NCBI RefSeq assembly: GCF_014699115.1 | Contig: NZ_JACXAD010000015.1 | Span: 1 to 64,000 of the forward strand | Length of the DNA: 64,000 nucleotides | Reading direction: 5' to 3' | From: Hymenobacter montanus | GTDB lineage: Bacteria; Bacteroidota; Bacteroidia; Cytophagales; Hymenobacteraceae | In this document: piece by piece, positions 36,205 through 44,617 of the stretch | Layout of the letters: each line of letters opens with the position of its first letter | Position numbering within the stretch: the stretch's first letter is position 1 | Notes under the pieces: generated by a model | What the model was told of the DNA's origin: nothing | Database searches by the model: none | What the model saw: the letters and a program-made list of their open reading frames with translations, nothing else | Program-made: the position numbers and the translations under genes

Positions 36205-38181
36205 ATGCGTTGTATATCAGTGTTGGGGGCGTTTCGCCTCGTGCTAATGCTTTTGCTTTGGATGGCCAGCACGGAAACGGCCTGGTGTCAGCTCCCGGTT
36301 AAAGTACAAACTCCCACCAACACCAAGGCCCGCAACCTGCTCCAGAAGGCGCAGCAACATATTAAGGAGCGGGATTTTATCAAGGCCATCGAAACCCTGA
36401 ACCAGCTCAACGAGAAGTTCCCCTCGTTCGGCGAAGCTTTTTTGCTGAAAGGCTCTTTGCTCAAGGCCATTGGCGACAACCGGGGCACGCTGGCAGCCTA
36501 CCGCAGCGGCTTGGCCAAAGTGCCGCTCGACGCGGGGCACGCTTCAGACTACCAGTTGCTGGGCGACCTGGCCCTGAGCTACGGCGAGTACCAGACCGCC
36601 CTTGATGCTTACCGGCAGCTCATGAAAGTGGCCCCCAAAACGCAGCGCAACATGGCCAAGTCGCAGCGGCAGATGCTAACCTGCGAGTTCGCCCTCAATG
36701 CCATTAAGCAACCCGTCGGCGAGGCGCCCGTGCCCTTGGCCGCGCCGATGAACAGCTTTAAATTTCAGTATTTCCCCGCCCTCACGGCCGACAACCGCTT
36801 CCTGCTGTTTACCGGCCGCCCGGCCGCCAGCAGCGGCGAAGACTTGTTTGTGAGCCGGCAGAACAAAGACGGCTCGCTGGGCGCGCCGCAGCCGATCTCA
36901 CCGGCCATCAACACCAGCTACAACGAAGGCGCCGGCTCTATCTCCGGCGATGGTAAGACCCTGGTTTTTGCGTCCTGCGACCGGCCCAAAGCCATTGGTA
37001 ACTGCGACTTGTACATCTCGCGCCGCACGGGCAACAACTGGAGTGCCCCCGTTAATCTGGGCATCAACGTCAACTCCCCGGAGTGGGACTCACAGCCCTC
37101 GCTCTCGGCCGATGGGCGGACGCTGTACTTTACCTCAACCCGCCGCGGGGGGCAAGGCCAAGAAGACATCTACGTCACCACCCTGCGGCCCGATGGTACC
37201 TGGAGCGCCGCACAAAATCTGGGCACTCCCGTAAATACGGTGGGCAAGGACATGGCCCCGTTCATTCACGCCAGCGGCACCACGCTCTACTACGTCACCG
37301 ATGGGCTGGTGGGCATGGGCGGGCTCGACGTCTTTCGCTGCGAAAAAGACCCGACCGGTAAGTGGAGCGAGCCCCGCAACCTGGGCTATCCCCTGAACAC
37401 GTTTGAAAACGAAGCTTCGCTGTTTATCGCCTCCGATAATCAAAAAGGCTTCTGCTCCCGGAGCCGGGCTACCGACGAGCCGCCCGCGGGCTCGCGCATC
37501 ATTCGGGAGCGGCCCGTGGAGCTGTTCAGCTTCGTCGTACCGGCCGTCGTCAAGGCCCGCGAGACCAGCACCTACACCCAGGGCCGGGTGTTCGACGCGG
37601 TTACCAAGAAACCCCTGAAGGCGGAAGTCAAGCTCTACGACGTCGATACGGACGTGATGACGCAATTTGTGACCTCCGATCCCGTGGAGGGCGATTATAC
37701 CGTGGTGCTCAACGAAGGCCATCATTACGCCATGTACGCGGCGGCCGACAAGTACTTGCTCAAAAGCCTCAACTTTGACTACTCCAGTCAGCACACTTTC
37801 AACCCGCTTACCCTCGATATTTACCTGGAGCCCGTGCGCTCGGGGCGGAGCGTGGTGCTGAATAACCTGTTCTTCGATACCAATAAATACGACCTCAAGC
37901 CGCAGTCGCGTACGGAGCTAAACCGCCTGGTTGAGTTTTTACAGCAATACCAGGAAGTTCAAATCGAGGTCTCGGGCTACACCGACAACGTGGGCAAGCC
38001 GGAAGCTAACTTGCAGCTATCGCAACGCCGTGCCCAGGCAGTCGTGGAGTACTTGTCAAGCCACGGAATTGCTTCCTCTCGCCTGCACTCCAAAGGCTAC
38101 GGGGAATCCCATCCGCTGGCGGCCAATGATACGGAGGCCCACCGCCAGCTTAACCGCCGCATTGAGCTGCATATTCTGTGA
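36205..38181 (+). CDS. OmpA-family protein with TPR, PD40 propeller and carboxypeptidase-regulatory domains (PorE-like)
   Basis: A 658-residue envelope protein with an N-terminal signal (LVLMLLLWMASTETAWCQ). TPR-like helices cover about 40-165 (NLLQKAQQHIKERDFIKAIE), PD40/WD40-type blades about 185-430 (SGDGKTLVFAS, SADGRTLYFTS), and a carboxypeptidase-regulatory-like beta sandwich about 455-545 (VFDAVTKKPLKAEV). The C-terminal OmpA peptidoglycan-binding domain runs from about 550 (VSGYTDNVGKPEANLQLSQR). The order TPR-propeller-CRD-OmpA is that of PorE of type IX secretion, but close paralogues of this layout are common in Bacteroidota. The residue before the signal Cys is Trp, so it is not a classical lipobox, unlike PorE. 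It may anchor the T9SS or another complex to the wall. Confidence 0.85.
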   Translation: MRCISVLGAFRLVLMLLLWMASTETAWCQLPVKVQTPTNTKARNLLQKAQQHIKERDFIKAIETLNQLNEKFPSFGEAFLLKGSLLKAIGDNRGTLAAYRSGLAKVPLDAGHASDYQLLGDLALSYGEYQTALDAYRQLMKVAPKTQRNMAKSQRQMLTCEFALNAIKQPVGEAPVPLAAPMNSFKFQYFPALTADNRFLLFTGRPAASSGEDLFVSRQNKDGSLGAPQPISPAINTSYNEGAGSISGDGKTLVFASCDRPKAIGNCDLYISRRTGNNWSAPVNLGINVNSPEWDSQPSLSADGRTLYFTSTRRGGQGQEDIYVTTLRPDGTWSAAQNLGTPVNTVGKDMAPFIHASGTTLYYVTDGLVGMGGLDVFRCEKDPTGKWSEPRNLGYPLNTFENEASLFIASDNQKGFCSRSRATDEPPAGSRIIRERPVELFSFVVPAVVKARETSTYTQGRVFDAVTKKPLKAEVKLYDVDTDVMTQFVTSDPVEGDYTVVLNEGHHYAMYAAADKYLLKSLNFDYSSQHTFNPLTLDIYLEPVRSGRSVVLNNLFFDTNKYDLKPQSRTELNRLVEFLQQYQEVQIEVSGYTDNVGKPEANLQLSQRRAQAVVEYLSSHGIASSRLHSKGYGESHPLAANDTEAHRQLNRRIELHIL

Positions 38182-38301
38182 AGCAACCGACCGGTTAGCA
38201 AAGTGCAATCCGGCCCACCAAAGGCGAAACCTAAGTCTGGCACTTAAAGTGAGGCTTTAGATAAGTGAAAATATAATAGGATTGGCACGTAAATAAATAT
38301 G

Positions 38302-38328
38302 GCTCGCCCGTTGGCGAGCTTTTTTTTT
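38302..38328 (+). terminator. rho-independent terminator after the PorE-like gene
   Basis: GCTCGCC-CGTT-GGCGAGC followed by nine T. It lies 120 bp after the stop codon. Confidence 0.93.
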
Positions 38329-38433
38329 GCTTCAAGAATTTATTTCTGTACTGATCACATTCTTTTATTGATCAGATATTTATGATAATTGACAAAAATC
38401 TATTGATTAGAAAAGTCACATAAAAAGTATTTT

Positions 38434-38463
38434 TTGTTCAAAAGAATATTCTTCCTAGGTTTG
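38434..38463 (+). promoter_or_regulatory. consensus Bacteroidota promoter
   Basis: TTG at 38434-38436, exactly 19 bp, then TAGGTTTG at 38456-38463: a full match to the TTG-N19-TAnnTTTG promoter of Bacteroidota. The ATG at 38524 follows after a ~54-nt leader in AT-rich DNA. Confidence 0.8.
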
Positions 38464-38523
38464 AATTGGTCAAGCGGCTAAGCGTTGGCCTCTCAACTCA
38501 CATTTTCACTATCAGCCCAAACC

Positions 38524-38904
38524 ATGAAAAATCTGTTTCTGACTATTTGCCTAGCTACGGGGGTTAACGCGTCCACACCCGCCACCGCTGCTAACGACCC
38601 CACCGAAGCCCTCTACTCCAAAGCAATGATGAGCCGCGCCACCACGCTCACCCGGGCCCTGGCGCAACGCATTAATTTCAACGAGGCCCAGTACCTGGCC
38701 GTGAAGAAGCTGAACCTGCAAATGCTCACCCAGCGCCGCGACCTGGAAATTCTGCTTAGCGGAGCCAGTGCTGAGGAGCGCGATAATAAGCTGGCTGACG
38801 TTCAGGAGCGCTACGAGATAGCCCTGATAAACCTCCTTAAGCCCGAGCAACTGCTGGCGTACAATAAGCTACGCACTAACTTCACCGCCCACCGGCTGAA
38901 CTAA
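38524..38904 (+). CDS. small secreted helical protein (paralogue of 52514-52918)
   Basis: A 126-residue exported protein; ATG 38524 (MKNLFLTICLATGVNA) gives a proper signal peptide, unlike the frame start at 38485. The mature part is helical, with RALAQRINFNEAQYLAVKKL and a final LLKPEQLLAYNKLR. The pattern of an N-terminal lipid-free helix pair with LNEAQY...LNL...TQ and a C-terminal L-P-EQL resembles CpxP/Spy-like periplasmic chaperones but lacks the LTxxQ signature. It shares this layout with the 52514 gene. A strong consensus promoter implies high expression. Function unknown. Confidence 0.75.
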   Translation: MKNLFLTICLATGVNASTPATAANDPTEALYSKAMMSRATTLTRALAQRINFNEAQYLAVKKLNLQMLTQRRDLEILLSGASAEERDNKLADVQERYEIALINLLKPEQLLAYNKLRTNFTAHRLN

Positions 38905-39128
38905 GGTCGGTGGGCAGTTAGCAAAGAATAGGAAAAGTCCAGCCTGCGGAGCTGCCCGCAGCCTCTATCCCGAACCAATTTCGACCTAACGAAGTGGGGG
39001 AGAGGCTGCGAGCAACTCCGCAGCCGGTTTGTTTGGCGGTTGGCCTTCGTTGCTGCTCCGGTTGCTTCGCTAGAGCTCAGAACTTGGAGCTCAGAACATT
39101 GCCTTATTTTAGCCCCAGCCGGCTCCTT
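38905..39128. other. intergenic region with inverted repeats
   Basis: No gene is seen. It contains GCCCACCG..CGGTGGGC spanning the end of the previous gene (about 38888-38915), a possible terminator without a T-run. A distant pair GCAGCCTCT / AGAGGCTGC lies around 38959 and 39001. The rest has no recognisable content. Confidence 0.45.
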
Positions 39129-39249
39129 AGAGCAGTTTTCGGAAAAGAATTAAAAATTAAAAATGAAGAATTAAAAATCGGCTGGTCCATTTTTTAATTC
39201 TTAATTCTTAATTCTTATAAAAACGGTACACGGACTTGAGAACCGCTCT
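39129..39249 (-). mobile_element. complete 121-bp TA-flanked MITE-like element
   Basis: Ends GAGCAGTTTTC and GAGAACCGCTC form 11-bp imperfect terminal inverted repeats, each bordered by TA (39128-39129 and 39249-39250), as expected for a TA target duplication. The core is AT-rich with AATTAAAAATTAAAAATGAA facing TTTTTAATTCTTAATTC. There is no coding capacity. A truncated copy in the other orientation lies at 2656-2775. Confidence 0.85.
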
Positions 39250-39302
39250 ATATGTGCTCTAAGTTCTCAGCTCTAGGCGCTCATTTCTAAAAGCAAGCGC
39301 TC

Positions 39303-39338
39303 AAAAGCCCGAACCACGCCAAGGTGATTCGGGCTTTT
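39303..39338 (-). terminator. rho-independent terminator of gltA
   Basis: AAAAGCCCGAA and TTCGGGCTTTT form an 11-bp stem with a 14-nt loop and T-runs on both strands, 29 bp past the gltA stop. Confidence 0.9.
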
Positions 39339-39366
39339 AACCGCCGCCAGCAGCTTACAAACGTGC

Positions 39367-40653
39367 CTATCGGGCGCTGATTTCCTGGTAGTCGCGCTGG
39401 AGCTCGCCCGTGTAGATTTGGCGGGGACGGCCGATGGGCTCCTTGTTTTCACGCATTTCTTTCCATTGGGCAATCCAGCCGGGTAGGCGGCCCATGGCGA
39501 AGAGCACCGTGAACATCTCGGTCGGAATGCCCAGGGCTCGGTAGATAATGCCCGAGTAGAAGTCCACGTTGGGGTAGAGCTTACGCTCGACGAAGTAGGG
39601 GTCGGTAAGGGCCGCTTGCTCCAGCTCGCCGGCAATTTTCAGCAGCGGGTCGTTGATGCCAAGCGCATTCAGTACTTCATCGGCGGCTTTTTTGATGATT
39701 TTGGCCCGTGGGTCGAAGTTCTTGTACACGCGGTGGCCAAAGCCCATGAGGCGGAACGAGTCGTTCTTGTCCTTGGCTTTGTCAACCCATTTCTGGGTGT
39801 TGCCGCCGTCGGCCTGAATGGCTTCGAGCATTTCCACCACTTCCTGGTTGGCTCCCCCGTGCAGGGGGCCCCAGAGGGCGTTGATGCCGGCCGAAACCGA
39901 GCCGTAGAGGCTGGCGTTGGCCGAGCCCACGAGGCGCACGGTGCTGGTCGAACAGTTTTGCTCGTGGTCGGCGTGCAAAATGAGCAGCTTGTTGAGGGCG
40001 CTCACCACCACCGGGTTGATCTCATACTTCTCGGTGGGGAAGCTGAACATCATGTAGAGGAAGTTGGCGCAGTAGTCGAGGTCGTTGCGCGGGTAGATGA
40101 GCGGGTGGCCCACCGAGTTCTTGTAGCTCCAGGCGGCGATGGTCGAAATTTTGGCCATCAGGCGCACAATGTTCAGATTCAGCTCTTCCTTGCTGATTTC
40201 CGGCGCGATGCTCTTGGGGTAGAATGCCGTGAGCGAGCACACCAGCGACGACAAGATGCCCATGGGGTGAGCCGACGAGGGGAAGCCATCGAGAATCTTC
40301 CGAATGTCCTCGTGAATGAGGGTGTGCTGCGTGATCTGGTGGCGGAAACTATCGAACTCGCTCTGGGTAGGCAGCGCGCCATAGATCAGCAGGTAAGCTA
40401 CTTCCAGGAAGCTCGACTTTTCGGCGAGCTGCTCAATAGGGTAGCCCCGGTAACGCAGGATACCTTCTTCGCCGTCGAGAAAGGTGATGGCGCTTTTCGT
40501 GGCCCCGGTATTCTTGTAGCCCGAATCGAGGGTTACGTAGCCGGTCTGGTCGCGCAACTTGCCGATGTCAAACGCCTTTTCGTGTTCAGTGCCTTCGATG
40601 ACGGGCAGGCTAATGGATTTGCCATCGAGGATTAGTTCAGCAGATTCTGCCAT
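39367..40653 (-). CDS. gltA: citrate synthase
   Basis: A 428-residue type II (hexameric-type) citrate synthase of normal length. Catalytic blocks are WGPLHGGANQEV (active His), FGHRVYKNFDPRAKI (His/Arg) and NVDFYSGIIYRALG (catalytic Asp). It condenses acetyl-CoA with oxaloacetate in the TCA cycle. Single gene with its own candidate promoter (TAGTTTCG) and terminator. Confidence 0.97.
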   Translation of the reverse strand: MAESAELILDGKSISLPVIEGTEHEKAFDIGKLRDQTGYVTLDSGYKNTGATKSAITFLDGEEGILRYRGYPIEQLAEKSSFLEVAYLLIYGALPTQSEFDSFRHQITQHTLIHEDIRKILDGFPSSAHPMGILSSLVCSLTAFYPKSIAPEISKEELNLNIVRLMAKISTIAAWSYKNSVGHPLIYPRNDLDYCANFLYMMFSFPTEKYEINPVVVSALNKLLILHADHEQNCSTSTVRLVGSANASLYGSVSAGINALWGPLHGGANQEVVEMLEAIQADGGNTQKWVDKAKDKNDSFRLMGFGHRVYKNFDPRAKIIKKAADEVLNALGINDPLLKIAGELEQAALTDPYFVERKLYPNVDFYSGIIYRALGIPTEMFTVLFAMGRLPGWIAQWKEMRENKEPIGRPRQIYTGELQRDYQEISAR

Positions 40654-40684
40654 GGGCGGGAGGGATGAAGGAGAAAGTTCAGCG

Positions 40685-40692
40685 CGAAACTA
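40685..40692 (-). promoter_or_regulatory. candidate -7 promoter box of gltA
   Basis: TAGTTTCG on the minus strand, 32 bp upstream of the gltA ATG, fits TAnnTTyG. Confidence 0.4.
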
Positions 40693-40979
40693 ACGCATAA
40701 GCCGCGAGCCGGGAAATTTTCTCGGCACCTGCGCTGGCATTACTACCGCGAAAGCAGGGCTGAGGTTCGATATAAACCGCCAAGTCCGCTGCCGGTTTGC
40801 TCCTGACCGTGCCGATTAAGGTAGATGGCATAGTGGTTCTCCGCGACCTGCCTACTACCTGCCCTGACATGATGATTTCGAGCGCTGCCGGGCCAACAAG
40901 AACTACATGAAGCAGTTGGTGATCAACTCTACTGCCTGGTCCAAGACCACCTGGCGCCTTCTTTCCGATGCTGCAAGAG
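40693..40979. other. intergenic region, possible decayed coding remnant
   Basis: Between mnmE and gltA. One forward frame reads FERCRANKNYMKQLVIN and then more protein-like residues without a start, but I cannot assign it. The leftward ORF across this stretch only extends an mnmE shadow frame. No firm gene. Confidence 0.35.
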
Positions 40980-42404
40980 CTATTTACCAATGCAGAATTC
41001 AGTGAAAATGCTCGTGAGCAGGTCTTCGGAGGAAATCTCCCCGGTAATCTCGCCCAGGGCGGCCAGGGCATGGCGCAGGTCGGCGGCCAGCAATTCCGTG
41101 CCGCTTCCCGCGTCGAGGCCGGCTTGCACGGCCGCCAGGTGCGCGGCGGCCGTCTCCAGAGCCCGGGCGTGGCGCACGTTGGTGACAATGCTGGCGGCGG
41201 CGGTGTTTTCCAGGGTCGAACCGCGTACCTGGCTCAGCAAAGCGGTTTGTAGGCTGTCCAACCCGCGCTGCTGCTCAGCGGCTATCAGCACCAGCGGCAC
41301 CTGGGTAGCGGACCCGGGCTGGTGGGCTTGAAAGTCAGCAATAAAAGCTTCCTGGGAAGCTGCTGGGGTTAAATCGGCTTTATTGCCCACGGCCAGCACG
41401 GGCAGGGCCAAGCCCGCCGTCAACTCCTGAATTTCGGCGTGCACGGTGGCGGGGCTCATTTCGGACAGGTCGAACAAGTAGAGCAGCAGGGCCGCCTGGC
41501 GCACACGTTGGCGGGTGCGGCGCACGCCAATGGCCTCCACCTCGTCGGCCGGGTTGTCGCGCAGGCCCGCCGTGTCGACGAAGCGAAACCGGAGGCCCTC
41601 CATGCTCACTTCGTCCTCGATGAAGTCGCGGGTGGTGCCGGGAATAGCCGAGACGATGGCGCGCTCCTCGCGCAGCAGGGCATTAAGCAGGGTAGACTTG
41701 CCGGCATTGGGCCGCCCGGCAATTACTGCCGTGATGCCGTTTTTGATGACGTTGCCCAGCTCGAACGAGCGCAGCAGGCCGGCAACCACGCCGCGTACTT
41801 CGGCCAGCAGCCGGGCCAGGCCCGGACGGTCGGCAAATTCCACGTCTTCTTCGCCAAAGTCCAGCTCCAGCTCCAGCAGGGCGGCAAACTTGACGAGCCG
41901 GCCGCGCAGGTCCCGCAGCTCCTGGGAAAAGCCCCCGCGCAGCTGGTTGAGGGCCACCCGGTGGCTCAGGGCCGAGTCGGCGGCGATGAGGTCGGCGACG
42001 GCTTCGGCCTGAGCCAGGTCCAGGGCCCCGTTCAGGAAAGCCCGTTTGGTGAACTCCCCGGCTTCGGCCAGGCGGGCACCCTGGCGCAGGAGCAGGGCCA
42101 GCACCTGGCGCACCACGTAGTCGGAGCCGTGGCAGTTGATCTCAACCACGTCTTCCCGGGTGAACGACCGGGGCGCGCGGTACAGGGCCACTACCACCTC
42201 GTCCAGGATGGCGCCGTCCTGGGGGTCGCGCAAGGTGCCGTAATGCAGGGTGTGCCCCGCGGCCTCGGGCAGGCCCCGCTTCGAAAAAACCGCCGCGGTA
42301 ATGCCCATAGCGGCCGGCCCCGACAGGCGAATAACCGCCAGAGCCCCGGCCCCCGGTGGGGTCGACAAGGCGACGATGGTGTCGGAAAAAAGGGTTGGGA
42401 CCAC
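40980..42404 (-). CDS. mnmE: tRNA uridine-5-carboxymethylaminomethyl modification GTPase
   Basis: A 474-residue TrmE/MnmE starting at GTG (42404) with the typical SDTIVALSTPPGAGALAVIRLSG-like N-terminus. The G domain has GRPNAGKST, GTTRDFIED and DTAGLRDN, and the protein ends in CIGK, the C(I/L/V)GK motif that is diagnostic of MnmE. With MnmG (not in view) it installs cmnm5 groups at U34 of certain tRNAs. Confidence 0.96.
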   Translation of the reverse strand: MVPTLFSDTIVALSTPPGAGALAVIRLSGPAAMGITAAVFSKRGLPEAAGHTLHYGTLRDPQDGAILDEVVVALYRAPRSFTREDVVEINCHGSDYVVRQVLALLLRQGARLAEAGEFTKRAFLNGALDLAQAEAVADLIAADSALSHRVALNQLRGGFSQELRDLRGRLVKFAALLELELDFGEEDVEFADRPGLARLLAEVRGVVAGLLRSFELGNVIKNGITAVIAGRPNAGKSTLLNALLREERAIVSAIPGTTRDFIEDEVSMEGLRFRFVDTAGLRDNPADEVEAIGVRRTRQRVRQAALLLYLFDLSEMSPATVHAEIQELTAGLALPVLAVGNKADLTPAASQEAFIADFQAHQPGSATQVPLVLIAAEQQRGLDSLQTALLSQVRGSTLENTAAASIVTNVRHARALETAAAHLAAVQAGLDAGSGTELLAADLRHALAALGEITGEISSEDLLTSIFTEFCIGK

Positions 42405-42483
42405 GGTTGGCTTAGGTTTAGGACTTGCCTGGATTCGTATTTAATCTGCTGCTTATGACAACCGTGCCGGCACCAGTAAGGGC

Positions 42484-43182
42484 TCACGCTGTCACGAATA
42501 AATTGCAGCTGACCTCAGCGGATATCAACGCTAGCCGCTGACTATTAATTCTGATTTCAAAGGAATTATCGAACCCAACCTTATCCACTACTTCAACCAG
42601 GGCGCCAAGCTGAAGCCCTACCTTATCCAGGTATTGCAGAAAGGGCGCCGAGGTATTTTTCACCGCGGCCAGGGTGCCGCACTCGCCTACGCCCAAGTCG
42701 GCCAGGAGGCGGTGAGCGGGCCGGCGCATGGCCCCGTCCTCGGCCGGAATCGGGTCGCCGTGCGGGTCGAGGGCGGGGTGGCCCAGGAAGGCGTCGAGCC
42801 GGCGCATGAGCAGGGGTGACTGCACGTGTTCCAGTTGCTCGGCCACCTCGTGCACTTCATCCCAGTTGAACCCGAGCTGCTGCACCAGAAACACTTCCCA
42901 CAGCCGGTGCTTGCGGATGGTAAGCAGCGCCAGCCGCTGGCCTTCGACGGTGAGCTGCACGCCGCGGTACCGCTCGTAAGCCAGGAGGCCTTTCTCGGCC
43001 AGGCGGCGCAGCATGTCGGTCACCGAGGCCGCGCGGGTGTCCAGGGCCGCGGCAATGCGGTTAGTGCTTACCCCCACGGTTTCGGGCTCCGCCTCAGCCA
43101 GCTTGTAGATGGCCTTGAGGTAGTTCTCCTCCGTATGGCTGGGTAGTTTGGGCGGTTGAATGTCGAGTGCGGAATGAGTCAT
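42484..43182 (-). CDS. DtxR/MntR-family metal-dependent transcriptional regulator
   Basis: About 232 residues; ATG 43182 (MTHSALDIQPPKLP) is preferred to the frame start at 43221. A winged-helix DNA-binding domain occupies about 15-75 (SHTEENYLKAIYKLAEAE; SVTDMLRRLAEKGLLAYERY). The metal-binding/dimerisation helices are around 85-140 with HEVAEQLEHVQS, and a C-terminal FeoA/SH3-like domain follows. It should sense Mn(II) or Fe(II) and repress metal uptake genes. No metal transporter is in the window. Confidence 0.9.
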   Translation of the reverse strand: MTHSALDIQPPKLPSHTEENYLKAIYKLAEAEPETVGVSTNRIAAALDTRAASVTDMLRRLAEKGLLAYERYRGVQLTVEGQRLALLTIRKHRLWEVFLVQQLGFNWDEVHEVAEQLEHVQSPLLMRRLDAFLGHPALDPHGDPIPAEDGAMRRPAHRLLADLGVGECGTLAAVKNTSAPFLQYLDKVGLQLGALVEVVDKVGFDNSFEIRINSQRLALISAEVSCNLFVTA

Positions 43183-43499
43183 GCTAACCAAGTTGGGGCA
43201 ACTTCGAGTCTGCAGAAGCACCTGGATGACGTGCTCTAAACTTGCTCAGGGCAGGAGTTCTACAATGGCGCGGCAAGGTATTGGTGAGCTATTCAGCTTT
43301 GCAAAACGAGGTGCGAAAGGCCGTGTTGTACTAGTCCGTGGCCCGCCAGCGCTGCTTAAACCAAACGGGAGCCTGCTCCATTAGCCAAGGGCTCACTCCC
43401 TGGAGACCGGCCAAGCCAGCTGAAAGTGCATTCGGCAGGCAGAGGGAGCCACCGCTTCATCCTTGCAAAAATACCCATCCAGCGGTAGAAGAGTAGCGC
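43183..43499. other. intergenic region, no gene seen
   Basis: About 317 bp between the DtxR-family gene and fabH, both leftward. It should hold the regulator's promoter; neither strand has a protein-like ORF or a strong hairpin. Confidence 0.45.
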
Positions 43500-44510
43500 T
43501 TAAAATTTCAACAGCGCCGAGGCCCAGGTAAAGCCGCTGCCGAAGGCGGCCAGGCATACCAGGTTGCCCCGCTTGATTCGCCCTTCCTGCACGGCCTCGC
43601 TCAAGGCAATGGGCACGGAGGCGGCGGTGGTGTTGCCGTAGCGTTGGATGTTGCTGAAGACCTTATCGTCGGACAGCCCCATTTTCTGCTGCACGTACTG
43701 GGTGATGCGCAGGTTGGCCTGGTGCGGAATGAGCAGGTCGATGTCGGTGGGCTGGTAGCCGTTCTGGTCGAGGGCCTCTTTAATTACCTGGGGGAAGCGC
43801 ACCACGGCGTGTTTAAACACGTTCTGGCCGTTCATGTAAGGGTAGAGGTCGGCCCGGCTCTCGAGGATGTGCTGCACGCGGTTATCGCGGTTCGAGCCGG
43901 GCTCTTTCACGATGAGCTCCTCGGCAAATTCGCCCTGGGCGTGCAGGTGCGTGCTCAGGATGCCCTGACCCTCGCCGGGGCTGGGCCGCAGCACCACGGC
44001 CCCGGCGCCGTCGCCGAAGATGACCGACACGCCCCGGCCCTCAGGCGACTTGTCGAGGCCGGAGGAATGGATTTCTGAGCCCACCACCAGCACGGTGTCG
44101 TACATGCCGGTGCGCACAAACTGGTCGGCCACCGACAGGCCATAGATAAAGCCCGAGCACTGATTGCGGACGTCCAGCGCCGGTGCGTTATTGGTCATGC
44201 CCAACTCGCGTTGCAGCAGCACGCCCGAGCCGGGAAAGAAATAGTCGGGCGAGAGGGTGGCGAAGACAATCAGTTGCACATCGTCCGGGCCGACGCCCGC
44301 CATTGCCAGGGCTTTGCGGGCGGCATGGGCCCCCATGTTGGCCGTGGTGTCCTTGCCTTCTTCAAACCAGCGCCGCTCCTGAATGCCGGTCCGCTCCTGA
44401 ATCCAGGCATCGGACGTGTTCATCATCGACTCCAGCTCGACGTTCTTAACTACCCGGCTGGGGACGTAGTGGCCGACTCCGGCAATGAAAGAATGACGTA
44501 AAGTTGCCAT
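43500..44510 (-). CDS. fabH: 3-oxoacyl-ACP synthase III (FabH-type ketoacyl-ACP synthase)
   Basis: A 336-residue thiolase-fold enzyme with the KAS III triad: Cys in VRNQCSGFIYG, His in LIPHQANLRI and Asn in YGNTTAAS. It starts fatty-acid synthesis by condensing an acyl-CoA starter with malonyl-ACP. In branched-chain-fatty-acid bacteria the starters include isobutyryl- and isovaleryl-CoA, which links loosely to IcmF. It is not next to other fab genes, so it may be one of several FabH-like paralogues. Confidence 0.9.
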   Translation of the reverse strand: MATLRHSFIAGVGHYVPSRVVKNVELESMMNTSDAWIQERTGIQERRWFEEGKDTTANMGAHAARKALAMAGVGPDDVQLIVFATLSPDYFFPGSGVLLQRELGMTNNAPALDVRNQCSGFIYGLSVADQFVRTGMYDTVLVVGSEIHSSGLDKSPEGRGVSVIFGDGAGAVVLRPSPGEGQGILSTHLHAQGEFAEELIVKEPGSNRDNRVQHILESRADLYPYMNGQNVFKHAVVRFPQVIKEALDQNGYQPTDIDLLIPHQANLRITQYVQQKMGLSDDKVFSNIQRYGNTTAASVPIALSEAVQEGRIKRGNLVCLAAFGSGFTWASALLKF

Positions 44511-44617
44511 GAACGATGGAAAGTAAAGTGAGGATGCGGAGTGAGGTAAGAGCTAGCAACGCTGCCCAGGGGGCCAAAGCTGAGCGTTACGCGCAAAATG
44601 GGGGCAAAGGTGGCACG

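Noticed and set aside
40693..40979. Remnant of a protein gene between gltA and mnmE
   Set aside because: One frame looks partly protein-like, but there is no start, no domain and no clear disruption pattern to support a pseudogene call.
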